Source of the DNA: Gnetum montanum
Taxonomy: Eukaryota > Streptophyta > Gnetopsida > Gnetales > Gnetaceae
Assembly (NCBI GenBank): GCA_015680685.1
Contig: MNCI01012718.1
Coordinates: 949,651-1,013,650 of the forward strand
Length of the DNA stretch: 64,000 nucleotides
Direction: 5' to 3'
A program made the position numbers and the translations under genes. The notes beneath the pieces are model-generated. The model searched no databases. It was not told the DNA's origin and was given only the letters and a program-made list of their open reading frames with translations. Below, one piece after another: positions 21,642 through 34,138 of this stretch. Position 1 is the stretch's first letter. Every line of letters begins with the position of its first letter.

Positions 21642-24182
21642 ATGGAATCCTCCCAAATTAACTCGGTGACACTACCAACCTTTAACTTTGGGATTGAAAC
21701 CTTGAAACCTATGACTGCTACCGAATCCATAACTATCATCAAACAGATAAATGGCCAAGGCCCTACATGCCAGTCACTCAGACTACAAGGTAGAGACCCT
21801 ACCTATGTGACTCTTACACCCGAACAATATAATTTCATCTGTGTCAAGATCCAAGCCAACTTACCCATCGATCGTGTAGAGAGAGAAGCAAAGCAATACT
21901 ATGAACTTATCCACAAAGGAGGTCATGAATTCATTTCCTCAGCACTTGACATAATCCCGCTCTCTGAACATCACCATAAACTCTTATCCCAGCCTCTCAT
22001 GGAAAGAAGCCAAGCCTTACCGACACCTCCGATAGAGCCTCAGGGTGGAGATGAGGAGGAAGACTTCATAGCCCAATCTGAACATGGGGATTCATACCAT
22101 ACCGTTAGTCCCCATGCCCATAAAAACACGTTGTTTCAACCTTTCCTGGAAGAGACAACATTTCCACCACCAGCTTCTCTACAGGAAGTACCCATTCCCA
22201 TTTCCATTTTCTCCAAATCCAACATTCAATCTAACGCGTCCAGTTCCATCATACCTCTGCAAATACAATCCCAATAGGCTCCTCCTCAAACTAATGCAAG
22301 ATCGACCTTTTGACCTCAAGTGATTGGGATTCCATCAATCATACCAGCTTTCGCATCTACCCATTACATACCTCAAGTGCAAATCCAACAAGCACCAATG
22401 ATCACTTCACAACCTATGACTGGGCAATGGGTCCCACCAACTATCCAGCAAAACTTTTCTACCCATTATAGCATACTACACCCCATAGTCTCAGCCCTGA
22501 ATGTCGTCCCATCATAGCAAACGATAGTTCAACAATCTCTCTTTCCACAAACAATGCCATAATCGAGTCATCACCAACCACCGTTAGCTCAAACCATCGG
22601 TCTGCCTACTGCCCAAGAATGGGTCGACATGAAAAAAATGATGCATTCGTTAGTGGAAGAATTAAAACGCCTTAAAACTATGAACACTAAGGAAGTCAAG
22701 GTACTAGACTTCTATCAAGACAATCCAATCGATCCCTCAATCCCATCGCTAACCTTGCCAAAGGGAGTTTCATTACCCCAGCTTACCAAGTATAATGGAG
22801 AGGGAGACCCAAACGCTCACCTAGTAACATTTCGAACAGAATGTCTATTACTTCAGGCATGGCCTCATGTAATTCTACATGTGTTTGCTATGTCCTTAAC
22901 CGGAAAAGATTTAGACTGGTACCGAGCCTTGCCCTGTAGCCCTATATCTTCTCTAGAGGACCTGTTGCATCAGTTTGTCATTCGTTTCAAATACAATCTA
23001 AAACTCGAAGCCACATTAGATAGCTTGATTCAAATTAAAAAAGCACCATTAGAACCAACACAGAAATTCATCCAAAGGTGGAGTGCAACCCTAAATGAAC
23101 TTCACGAGCCTATTCCTGAAACATATCTACTTACCATCCTTAAGGCAGCCATGAATGACTTTATTAAATCAAAACTTTACTATTTGAAACCCCGTACCTT
23201 GAGCCAGGCATTTGTGCAAATTAAAGACATAGAAGATGCAAAAACAAGCAATGACCCAGCCTATTCGACCTTTAGGAACCAACATACAAGGAAAGATAAG
23301 TCCAAGACAACGATAGCAGCAGTGGCTGAAACAACCCGACCTAGTCATCTAGGAAAAAAGGGAAAACAACCTGCTGTCCCAAAAAACTATGAAAGAAATA
23401 CACCTATGCCTACACCTGAAGCCTCCTCAAATAGGAACACCAATATGGGTCACTCCCATACATTCGAAAGAAAAGACCCTGCTCAATACACATCCTTGCC
23501 CATGAAACCTTCACAATTGCTCGATCAGCTTCTAAAGGCTGGGCTAATTAAACATAAACAAATGTCTCCTGAAACATCTCAAAAACATGATAGATTCTTT
23601 GAGCTAGCCAAAAACCTAGCCTTAGCAACACCTAATGAACTGCCCATTCCAAGAGGTTTTAGGTTGGATAGGTTTTGCAAGTATCATCAACAACCCGGAC
23701 ATGGAACTGATTACTGTTTCACCTTGAAACAGGATATACAACACATGATTGATAGGGGTGAAGTAGTATTCGATGAGGCAAACCTAGTAAGACCTCAGAA
23801 CCAGCCTATGGGGGTCTACAAGGATCCTCTCAATGCTAGTGAAGCACCATATGTGATTAATACTATCAATGTGGAGAGTAGACAAGATGTCCTGCAAAAA
23901 CCTTTTGTGATTCGTAGACCTTCAGAAAACACACCTACCTTGATGTCTCCTCAAATCCCTTTCACTGTATGCACATCTCATGCACCACTAAAGCCATTCG
24001 TCATCCGCATACCTTCTTCCGTTGTAGCAAAAATTGCACCTTCTGAAAACCGATTTGTCCCCTTTGTGATCCGGGTGCCAAAACACCCTGACACACAACC
24101 CACCTCTACTTCCTCACGACCTCTGCGAGAATGCCTCACTAATAAGTTAACAAGAGAGTTCTTGGAAAGAGAAAACCATTAG
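21642..24182 (+). pseudogene. gag: C gag, Tat-like, four early stops
   Basis: A single frame of 846 codons from ATG 21642, with stops at 22275, about 22312, about 22515 and about 22560, and then open for 517 codons (22629-24182). The capsid-like region carries LTKYNGEGDPNAHLVTF, LDWYRALP and FIQRWSATLNELHEP. A zinc-knuckle-like CKYHQQPGHGTDYC lies near 23680, followed by the LKQDIQHMID helix usual in Tat gag. After it come three copies of a P-F-V-I-R-x-P motif. It aligns along its length with D gag, which has the same order. Confidence 0.82.
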
Positions 24183-25353
24183 TACAAATTATGACCACCA
24201 AAGCCTACACCGCTAAATGCTGTTCCTATGAGTCCGTCTGTCAATGAGCCTAGTACGAGCCATCAAAACAAGGATAGTGACATGGGTTGCATCCCGAACC
24301 CAACATCCCCAACTACCAACCCAAAAATTCCTTCATGAGAAATAAGAATGTTAGGCCAAATGGACCAAATCTCTGCAGATTAGAATGTCCCAAACGGTAA
24401 AGATCTAGCAAGCACATTAACCCAAGTTACACAAGCCTTAAAACAAACAAAATACTTCTTTAAGTCTGTATGATCTAGTAATGACTTCATCAATACATCG
24501 GGAAGCTCTTGTGCAGATACTAACCTCAATCCCTATTAGTGAGGACCTTCCTGCAGATGAACCATCTCTTTATGCAGTATTCTCCCCGCAACCTTAGGAA
24601 TCAAAGGCCACATCCCTAGAGTTCCGCACTAAGGACATTAAGCTAGATGAGAACACAGGAGAAGTCACCACAGCCCCTATGTTCATAACGATACAAGTTA
24701 ATCATTTCAAGATACGTAGGGTGCATGTTGCTCATGGTACGGCCATAAATGTAATATCTTTTCTCGTCATAAAGAAGCTGAGACTTACTAAACAAATACA
24801 ACCCATGATAACTTCTTTCCTAAAATCCTTCAGTGGTTCGCGCGTTGGGGTAAAAGGTATGGTTATCTTAGATTTCATAGCCGGGGACCAATTCCCCACA
24901 TCAGCTGAATTCATAGTTGTTGACAAAATGCCAAGTTTCAATCTGATCCTAGGACATCCCTGGCTAGCTCAACTTAAAGCAGTATCCTCACTAATCCATC
25001 AAGAGATCCACCTACCTTAAGAGGGTGGTGAGATCATCATACATGGAGATACGACTATACCGATCATGTCCTCACACTCTGAGGTAGGTCAAGAGTTAGA
25101 AATTGAATTCGTTGAGCCTAAGCAAGAGACTATGAACATACATCAAGACATGAATCCGACGTTAACTCACAACCCTACCAGGACTGAAGAAACACAGGAA
25201 GACGCAAATATAGGAGTCATTCCTATTGATGTCTCTTGGTCAGAACTACCCTTTGACGTCACCGATGAAGGGGAAGGTGAGTATAAAATCATACCCACAT
25301 GCCCAATCCCACACGTTAAGCTACAAAAGATCAAGAGGCAACTCAACAACTAG
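24183..25353 (+). pseudogene. C protease region, inactive and frame-shifted
   Basis: Relative to gag the protease (ORF 24679-25020 and 25066-25353) is in another frame, so one frameshift lies near 24450-24480. D has the region in frame with gag. The retropepsin-like segment reads VHVAHGTAINV where D reads VHVDDGAATNV, so the putative catalytic aspartate is lost. The downstream flap and the GHPWLAQL block (ILG-PW) are kept. The C-terminal end KIKRQL before TAG is conserved in D. Confidence 0.72.
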
Positions 25354-25359
25354 AATAAA

Positions 25360-25640
25360 ATCACCACATGTCCCAAATGACGTTAAACTACCAATCGTCT
25401 AGTACGACGTTAAATTGCCAACGAACGTCCGTAATGACATTAAACTAGCCATGGTCAGAAATGGCTGGTTCCTTTTAAAAGCTTTCTAAAACTATTATCG
25501 CTTTTGGGCCACCATGGCATAACATTGGCAATCTTTCTTTCCTTAGCAATAGAGAAAATAGTCCACCATGACTCTAAACTAGTATGAACAGCGCAAAATG
25601 GCTTTGAACTAGGATTTAGTACGTTACAAGTTTACAACCA
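25360..25640 (+). repeat. Spacer motif block i of C (between protease and antisense gene)
   Basis: Several copies of a motif close to GTCCGnnATGACnnTAAACT: near 25372, 25400, 25427 (GTCCGTAATGACATTAAACT) and 25560-25612. The same motif occurs in blocks ii and iii of C and, reversed, in all three spacers of D. Confidence 0.75.
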
Positions 25641-28600
25641 TTCACTATATTATGTCAAATTTGCATTCAAATGATACAAGTTATAGCCTTAATTTATGAC
25701 TTCAATGTTACTTTCCTATTTTACAAGTATTGACTCACAATTCGTTCCTCCATGTTATAGTTAGTTACATGCATATGTTCACTATAATACTTGAAAAAGC
25801 AAATAAAAATAGAAAACGAAAAAAATAAAAAATAACGATGAGTCAATATGGTAGTAAAATTCCAACACATTATACCATAAATAGGTCCATGTTATTACAT
25901 TTGTCAACCATACATTTTGATCAAAAATCCAAAAAAATCTCAAAAACATTTAGTGGCTAAAATCTGATTAATGATAAGCTCATAGAGGGGGATACTTCCT
26001 AAGATCCTCTTCATCATCCACTCTCACTCCACTGGGGCCAACTCCATCATTAACATGTCCCTGTAACAAAAAACAGAAAATAAAATAAAACAGGTAAGAG
26101 TGCTAAGGCAAATCATGAACACAAAAGATTAGAAATACGGTAACACTAACAATGAAAACAACAACACCATACAAAAATGAATGCCACAATAAAACACTCA
26201 CAAGTGAGGAAGGTCCCAAGTTGATCTCCAAAAGTCGTAGAATCTCCCTCTCGGGCACATTTGCCTAATCCTCCTCCAAGCCAAAATCAATGCTAGCGAG
26301 TATTTTGCCCTTGTTCACCAGGGTCCAAGTATGGCGCTCAAGACAAAATACACCTGTTGCAGCCTCCCCAGAGGCGGTGGTAATTGTTCTCTCAGGAGAT
26401 CCGTCCACCTTGGTACACTCAGCAAACTTATCATAAGCAAACCTCAAACCTAACCCATCAATGAACATCTTCATCCGATGATGTTCAACTGATTCCTCCT
26501 TTAACCATTTCTTGTACTGATGCTTGTGGTCCTTTTGGCCTTGGCCCCACTTCCGTACTTTGGCCGCAAAGGATTTCCAATCCTAACATTTCTTGTTCAA
26601 CAAATCTATCTGTGCCCTCTGTTCTGCTAAGTCCCATGTGGCTTGCACCTTACTGTTCAAAACTGTCCAATAACATGCGTAGGTGATTTCAGATGTGCAC
26701 AAAGCGCTATCACCAGATAGTCTAGTAGCAGCAAAATTGTAATGAGATTGGCAATCTCCATTCTTCTCTCTCTCCTTTGCCAGCGCTTTTTTCAATGAAT
26801 GCATCTCATTCCATAAGTACTCAACGGAGCGACTACAAGTCCAAAGCGACTTGGCATTCTGTACAACGCAACCAGAGACCGCATTGTACACACTCCTTGG
26901 GACTTGCTCAATATTCCCTGGCAATTCAGGGAGAGGATCAATGTGAGTAGCTTCAGAGGGATCCCACTAAAGCTTGGCTCCTGCAAGTATAAGCACCACA
27001 TGTATAAATCACCTATAATCAACAATGAATCCAGATACTAAGTGCAATGCATGATATACACATACCTAGTTCTGGATGAACTTCTTGTAGGCAAGCAACA
27101 ACATCATCAACGATGCCTTTAACAAAGTCTATCTTACTGGGCATCTCAGGCCATGGTCTTAGCTGGTCGGTTGATGTAGGACAAGCGGGGGAGGTCACGT
27201 CGATTGGAACCTATGTTCCTGATGCCTTTGCCCAAGATGCGTGTGCCTCAGCATTTAACTCTGGTGCCAAAACAATCAAAACGATTAAGAACAACGCATG
27301 AAAATTAAAGAGTACAAAGACATAGATTGTGCTGAAAGGAACATACCAAAAAGCCCCTTGCCATTTGGCTGGGGTGGATCACCAAGTTGCAAAGATCCAT
27401 TGAAGAAGCCATCAAGGACATCCCTTTCATCATTGGGTTGCTTAAGTGCATCCAAAGCCTCTGCAAGCCTTGTCTCCATGACGTTTGTCACATCCTCCTC
27501 TTGCGAGGCGGGAGGTTCTTCAATCGTTTCTTCTCTTTCCTTTGCTCCTTCTTCCATCCCTGTGACAATTACTTTGGGATCAGCCATCAAGGCTAAGGTC
27601 TCCCTCTCTCTCTCTCTGGACTTTCCTCTGATAACACCAACATTCTAACATTAGTATGACATAGGGTACATATACATTCAACAAGCATATACATTAAAAT
27701 GTCATAACAAATAACAAATAATAATAAAAAATACTTACCTTCCACCAGCAATAAAAAATGAATCTTCTTCATTCTTGGTGGTATCGCATATGGGGCAGGC
27801 TCTCTCAGGCGTTCCTTCCTCTTCACCTTCATCTTGGACTTCCCAAAGGTCTCGCCAATCAAACATTTGGCACTTTTCATAGACGTGCGTAGCCCAGGTG
27901 GTTCCAATCCCAAACTATCATAGGAATGATGGGAACGGCTGGCAACACCTCCACTAGTGACTAATACCGATTCCTCAATGTCCTCCGGTGGATCCTGGGA
28001 TCTAATGGTGCTAAATAGGTGACAAATCCAAGGATGGGATAATTGCGAACGGTCCCTCAAAACATAGTAGTTATCATCATGAACCACTAGGAACTCAGTG
28101 AACCTACGTAAATATCCCGCAAAGAAAGCAAAGGTAAAATGAGATTTAGCATGGATGTTAGAATGTAACCTGATGACCTCCCCATGAAGACCAGATACAA
28201 GAAACTGCACCCAATTGTAGCGCCTTCCTGTCTCTAAAATAGCACGTATTACACAGGCGGTCTCGATCCCAAAGTTTCTCCCTTGAGAGAGAGATTTGGG
28301 GAATGCCCGTGCCTAAAAGAGAGGATATAGAAAGTTCATTTCCATTGACCGAGTGTCGTCTCACATAGCAAAACCTTTGCAACCCCAAGGCACACCTAAC
28401 CACTCCTCCAACTCTTTTATGACCTAGTCATCTTTTGCTACATTGTCTATAGACACTGTGGCACCATCCATGGGCACACAAAAAAGATCAGAGAGAAAAT
28501 TAGTGGTCAAGTGAAAAGATACCCTAATCCCTCGGACTCGCGTGCATCACCATTGAAAGAATCCACAATAGTGACTATCTTAGTGGCTGGAATGCTAGGA

Positions 28601-30160
28601 TTCAAAGCTAAAAATAAGTCCATCAAACCTACCCAGGTAAGGCAACTGATGGTCAACTCAAGGGCTCCTCTCTGCAACCACTTTTGTGACTGCTCCACCT
28701 CCCCAAACTTTGTGAAAAGGGTGGCCTCAGTGCACCCTGTTATAACAGTGACTTCTTCGGGAGGGATGGCCACTGTAAATAGAAAACATAGAGCAAAAAA
28801 GTTAAAAAAAATAGTATAAGATAAGGCAACAAAAGAAAAGAAAATGGAGACTAGAGCATGGTCATTTACCATTGGTAAATGGTGTAGGTGGGATAGGTAT
28901 AGGATCAATTCTTTGGGGGAAGGTTGGCCCATTAGAAGACCATTCCCCATGTAACCAGCTGCGAGCTTGGCAATACTCAAAGGCTCTCGAAAACTACCTA
29001 TGGTAGTCAATAAGAGCCACCTTGGTCTGGTCCAACACCGTAGCACGAAGAATGGGGCCCGCCATGAAAGTCTCTAGCACCATTCGTGCTAAGGCAAGCC
29101 TACCATCATCAGCGTGCATCCCATGTTCATCAAGGCGAGGCCTGCATAGGAAAAACAACATTTGCATTTAGACCATGACATAAAATTTGAAGAGGGATCA
29201 AAATTAAAAGGAGCATTCCTGTCCACTCTATATACCGTCCCAGGTGGGTTTTGAAATAGAGTGCGTACACGGAGAGCTAGGAAGAGTGTGTTGCTACTAT
29301 TGTAATGACTACACATAGGCAGCTCCCACACACGAGTCAAGGGACGTGTGGATCTAGGACCTTCAACAAGGCCTCCTGCAACCTTGAAAAGTCCCTCGTC
29401 AATGTTAGTAACAAAGGCAAGCATGCCTTGTGTGGACCCAGGAAACACTGTCTCAATGATATCCCAGGCCAATTGTTCACTCAAGTAAGACCATACGACC
29501 ACACTAAAATTCTGCAAGATGAAAGACAAAAACGAATTGACACCGAGGCGAAACCATATCACATGGGGCCCGATCCGCAGGTCATAAGGGGGAGTGTTTG
29601 GACCAAAAGGCCCAAACCAAGTAAGCACCCCAACAAGCTCAACCACCAAAAGGGAAGATTTGGGTCCCCTGCACATGACCAAAAAAACGATAGGTAAGTG
29701 AAAAATTTAAGTGCTAACCATAGGGAAAAATCACATAAGATCAAAAATCACATAAATAGATACTTTGAATCACTAATTTCACCCCATGAGACAAGGACAC
29801 TAACATCTATTTAGTGTAACCTGATGCTTATTGGGGTACATTGAAATCAATTTCGAGGAAAATCCATGTTTAAATCATCAATCCTAAAAAAAATAAACAA
29901 TAAACAATATAAAATTTAGAAATCAATGAACATCTTGGCGATTACTTTTACATTTTTAAACAAGGAAGACTTGACACTCATACCACAACCTCCCAAAGGT
30001 AACTCACACTAGTGGTTATTCAAACAAGTCACAATAGGCCTTCCCACCACTAAGTCATGCACCAAGTCAAGCTGGCTTACAACCAAGTCACGCTGGGTCT
30101 TCCCACATTCTAGCCCACATTGGAACTGCAACTTTTTCTAAAAACTGCCCACGTTCATGC

Positions 30161-32548
30161 TGTACTGACCTAAATCGTCGGCGTAAGGCTAGAAGGGAAA
30201 CAAACACCAAGGGATCATTGGGCAGCCACAGCGGACCCTACCTTCGCTTGAGGGAAAGCTGGAAAAGGGAACGAAGGCAAAGTGCCTTGGATGGTTTGCA
30301 CACAAATCAACCAAGGACTTCCCCGAGCGTAAGCTACGGCTAGCGCTGGGGTTATCGTAAACAGGATGTAAACGAAATGTAAACAACGATACGAAATGTA
30401 AATAAAGCGTACGTGAATAGAATTATATTGCAAACAAAGCATAAACCAAAGTGAATAATGTAAATAGGAGACAATGATGAAATTGTATTATATTGTTTAA
30501 AAAAATGTGCACCGGTCAAAGCGTAGTTGCACAAGTGTGAATGGCAAGTCAAATGCCTAGCCCTGGAAGGATATGATGTGACGATGTGAGAAGAACTTGA
30601 AAGCCAAAAATCGGATGTGCCGAGCGCCCAAGGATTGCAAGTTCTATCCTCCTTCGGAATCGCCAATTTCTCCAATCTTTGTCTCTTCCAACCTTCTTCT
30701 CCTTCTTGTTACTTTTGCTTTGCTTCTCTTTGCCTCCTTGTTCTTGTCTCTTGTTCTTGTTTTGTTGTTCTTCTTTGTTCTTGTTCTTCTCTCCTTTTGT
30801 GTGAATTGGTAGGGTATTTATAGGTTTGGGCTAGGGTTTTGGCTAGGGTTTGCTTTGACCAGGTTCAATGTATCTATGCTTGAAAGTTGTACATGAGTTG
30901 GATGTGTGTTGGCAGTTTGCCTTTTCTTGACCAAGTTCGATGTATTTTACAACTTATGGGTCATTTGAGCCCATAAAAGATACAAATAATTAAAAATACA
31001 AGCCCTTGAGCCATAAAACTTTAGAAAATTAGAAAGATTAGCGCTACCCGACTCACTTGAAGAATTATTTTTTTTCTCTCTTCTCTTTTTCTTTTCTTCT
31101 CTTTCTTTGAGGAAGGGCAACATCTTTTTGTTTCTTAGAGAAGCTGAAGGAATCTGATTTTTTTTGGTGCTTTCCTGATTCTTCTTATCTTCCTGGCAAA
31201 AACAGACATCCATCGATCCCTTAGAATAGTTTGTGGAAGCTCAGTCTTTGGTGAGTTCTTTTTTCCTCTGATTCTCCAGTTCTCTGTGACAAATATCTTC
31301 GGCTACAAATTTCTCCGGCCGAACTTCTTCGCTTCAGCTCGTGCTTCTGAAGGCCGTGGTGGATGATCAAAAACCAGCATCAATAGCAGCCACAACTGCA
31401 CTGTGTCGTGGTAGTGCAGCGATGCAGCAGCGGCAGTAGGAGAAGCAACGCGGCAGCAGAAATAGCATGGTAGAAACAGCAGCCCAGAAGGAGTGGCGGC
31501 GGGTGGCTGGAGCAAACAGAAACAACAGCGCGACGGCAGTAGGGACATCACAGGCAATGCGGTGGCAAGCAGCAGTTGCGTTCTGTGCAAGATGCGCGTG
31601 GCGGCAGGGTGGCAGTGGAAAAATCAGCGCGGCAGACAGAAAAGCAAGGTGGCAGCAGCACGGGAGGCAGCAACGGCAGCACAGAGCGAGGTGGCAGCGG
31701 CAGGGCAGGCGAGACGTCAGCGACGTGGCAGGAGGCAGCGCAGGATTGGTGACGCGGTAGGGGCGGAACAGCAGCGCGACAGCGGCGAAACAGAAATGGC
31801 AGGCACGACAACGACGTGGCGCGGCAGGATCATAGACAGTGACGTGCAGGCATGGCGCAGCAGTGGTAGGTGTGACAACAGGCTCAGGAGCAGGAGCAGG
31901 GACACGGCAGCAGGGAGAAAAAACAGGAGGCAGTGTAGGAGTCAGCGGGCGGCGTCAGAACAGCAATATGGCAGTGCGGTAGTCGGCGGGAGCACAGAGG
32001 CAGCACGGTGGACAGGAACAGCAGCACGGCAGAAAGAAAAGCAGCAGACGGTGGAGAGAAAACAACGGCGTGGTGGGCAGCGGCTGCTGCACAGAAATCT
32101 GGTCCAGGGGTGAATTCATCAGCGAAGGTGGCATCATTATTATTATTATTTTTTTGGCGACAAAAGTAACAGTGGACTATAAATTTGGCCGAATTTTGGA
32201 GCAGGTTCATGGTTTCCATGGCTGACGGGAAATGGGGAGCTGCTGGAGCAGGAGCTCTATTCATCAACGAGGCTGCAGTTGGCGTACCTTGCAAATACCG
32301 CATGAAACCGACGACTCCATCGGCATCGCGTCAGCTCCAGGGGTAATTCCATGGCTCTGCGAATTCTGCGCTTGAAATTGCTGGTGTTGCTTCTGCGGCC
32401 ATCCATTAAAGCCTGCAATCATGCATAAATAGAGTTTCTTCTTTCTTTGTTTCTTTTTGCCTGCAATTCTCTTAACCTCTATAGAATGCTTTGAAAGTGC
32501 TTGAGCTATTTTCATTCAAAGTATTATTCTGAAATTAATGGTGTTTCA
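30161..32548 (-). mobile_element. F: solo LTR related to C, 2.4 kb
   Basis: Minus-strand TGAAACACCATTAATTTC (32548) to GGTCAGTACA (30161). Both ends match the C LTR, including the GGGGAAGTCCTTGGTTGATT stretch (30310-30330) and TATAAATACCC (30812-30822). The middle (30980-32440) is not shared with C. Flanks CATGC (30156-30160) and CACGC (32549-32553) form a TSD with one CpG transition. No PBS or polypurine tract adjoins it. It sits in intron 1 of the C antisense gene. Confidence 0.78.
31390..32120. repeat. GCAG/GGCAG-rich low-complexity block in solo LTR F
   Basis: Dense GCGGCAG, GCAGCA and GGCAGC units with no fixed period, GC-rich in an AT-rich setting. Long overlapping ORFs on both strands here are compositional artefacts. 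By position it lies in the U3 of F, where D has its own repeat arrays. Confidence 0.7.
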
Positions 32549-32569
32549 CACGCTGGCCATGTCCTCCTT

Positions 32570-33170
32570 GAAAAGACTAGGGGGAAAAATCTCTAAAATT
32601 TACAAGTCACGCTAGCCCTACAAACAAGTCACACTGACCAATTCCTACCCTCCAAAGATCCAAGAAAATTCATATGTCACGTTGCCCTGGCAGGCCAAAA
32701 TTTCCACATTTCACGCTTCCAACCATGCTAGGCCTAAAAAATTCAAAGAGTCACATTGCCCTGGCAGCCAAAAAATTCAAGAAGTCACGCTACCCTAGTA
32801 GCCAAAAAATTCAAGAAGTCACACTGCCGTGGGACTCAAACCCAAAAATTACAGGTCACGTTGAGTTCCCCAAATTTCCAACATCTTTGTAGTCACACTA
32901 CCCTCCAAAATTGGAAAATTTTTCCCAAAAATCCAAAATTTTCAAATCATGCTGCCCTGCCCAGGGCCAAAATTTTATAACCCACGTTGCCCTATAAAAA
33001 TTGAAAAACCCTACCCAAGAATTTGAATTCACACTATTCATTTTTTGAAGTCACGTTGTTCATTCATGCCTCAAAATCCAGAAAATTTCACAAGTCACGT
33101 TGCCCTAAAAATTTACAAGTCACACCACTCTCAAAAATTAAAATTTTTGTAGTCATACTACCAAAGAGGG
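32570..33170 (-). promoter_or_regulatory. GTCACgcTG array in intron 1 of the C antisense gene
   Basis: About a dozen copies of (A)AGTCACGCT, GTCACGTTG or GTCACACTG spaced by 25-60 bp, many followed by CCCTG. Further copies lie at 30025-30110 on the other side of solo LTR F. Confidence 0.65.
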
Positions 33171-33235
33171 GGCCAAGACAGTCAGGGAAGGATGGTCACA
33201 AAGCAAAATAAAGAAATACCAAGTTCACATTGGCT

Positions 33236-33277
33236 CCCCCCCCCCCCCCCNNNNNNNNNNNNNNCCCCCCCCCCCCC
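33236..33277. repeat. Poly-C tract with assembly gap
   Basis: 15 C, then 14 N (33251-33264), then 13 C. The true length is unknown. It lies in intron 1 of the C antisense gene. Confidence 0.95.
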
Positions 33278-33684
33278 TCGATAGTCATGCCAAGAAAGCC
33301 CGAAACCCTGCAACCGGAATGCCGAGAAAGGCAAAAATTTTGCAGCCAAAACACCAAGGAAACTAAAAACCCAACCCACACACTCACACCCTAAAATTGT
33401 GCTCATCCAAAAATTGCAATCCCAAAAACCCAATAGCTCAAAAATTCCAAGATCATAGCACAAAAATATTACCCTAGGTAACGCTGTTGGAGGAAAATAG
33501 GGGAGAAACAAACTTACCCATGCAAAGCCTTCTTCCATGTTGGAATCCTAGTTTGGGGAAGATGTTGGAGAACCTCCTCACTCTCCTCTATGAACACAAT
33601 ATCTGCCTGCCTCTTCCCCTTGTCCCGATTTGCCTTTCCTCTGCCCTTGTCCTTCATGTTGCCTTGTGCACACTGACGCTGTTA

Positions 33685-33800
33685 ATGGCAAGTCACGCTG
33701 ATATCGTAGGTCACGTTGCACTCCTAAGTCACGCTATAGTCAAGAAGTCACGCTAGCACAAAATGCCCTTCCTCCACTTCAAAATCCCTTTTTAAAGCCA
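33685..33800 (-). promoter_or_regulatory. Promoter-like region of the C antisense gene
   Basis: Four GTCACGCT/GTCACGTTG copies within 33690-33760, then a TATA-like TTTAAAAAGGG (minus, 33788-33798), upstream of the antisense ATG at 33657. In D the corresponding place has TATAAAAGGGG and GCGTA motifs. Confidence 0.55.
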
Positions 33801-33964
33801 ACACATTCTTTTTTTATCCTTTTTTTTTTACTTTATTTTTTTCCTCTCACTTTGTGTTTGCTTCATTTGTTTAAATTTGTTTTTATTTGTTGGCACATAA
33901 AATTCATAAAACTTTGGAATCCCTAAACTTATTATTCACTCACAAGTTTAAAAGTCAAATTTTA

Positions 33965-34025
33965 AAAATGGCCCGGTATGGCCTTAAACTGTCCTATTGC
34001 TGGGTATGGCCTTAAACTGCCACAA
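33965..34025 (+). repeat. Spacer motif block ii of C (between antisense gene and pol)
   Basis: Two copies: GCCCGGTATGGCCTTAAACT and GCTGGGTATGGCCTTAAACT. In D the same place has about five reversed copies (45310-45445). Confidence 0.8.
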
Positions 34026-34125
34026 ATTTGCATCTCCAAATTTTTGTCAATACATAGTTCACTTATTTTAATAACTCCTTCGCCAAGAGGGTGTCTCTCA
34101 CTCCACTCCCATTTTAAATTGGTAG

Positions 34126-34138
34126 GAGTAAGCATATG
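34126..34138 (+). promoter_or_regulatory. Possible sense 3' splice site at the pol start of C
   Basis: A pyrimidine-rich stretch (34090-34120) ends in ATTGGTAG, followed after 10 nt by the pol ATG (34136). D has a pyrimidine-rich stretch ending ATTGACAG, 11 nt before its ATG. The conservation suggests pol is reached by splicing across the antisense gene. The 1-nt difference argues against an in-frame gag-pol fusion in at least one copy. Confidence 0.4.

Larger units (their letters stand above)
25980..33657 (-). pseudogene. C antisense gene, eight exons, decayed
   Basis: It runs opposite to C gag and pol and is homologous to the D antisense gene exon by exon. Exons (minus): 33518-33657, 29219-29668, 28870-29141, 27739-28772, about 27347-27632, 27066-27260, 26202-26980, 25980-26060. 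Exon 2 is 450 bp, exactly as in D, and phases of introns 1-3 agree. Donors and acceptors are GT/AG except donor 2, now GA. Intron 1 is 3.8 kb because it contains solo LTR F. Exon 4 has a frameshift; stops occur in exons 3 and 7. Exon 7 encodes a helix-rich segment with RAQIDLLNKKC. A TATA-like TTTAAAAAGGG lies about 130 bp upstream of the ATG. The function is unknown. Confidence 0.75.

Noticed and set aside
31493-32113. Long overlapping ORFs on both strands rich in Q, R, A, S
   Set aside because: They come from the GCAG-rich low-complexity block inside solo LTR F. No domain, no homologue in C.
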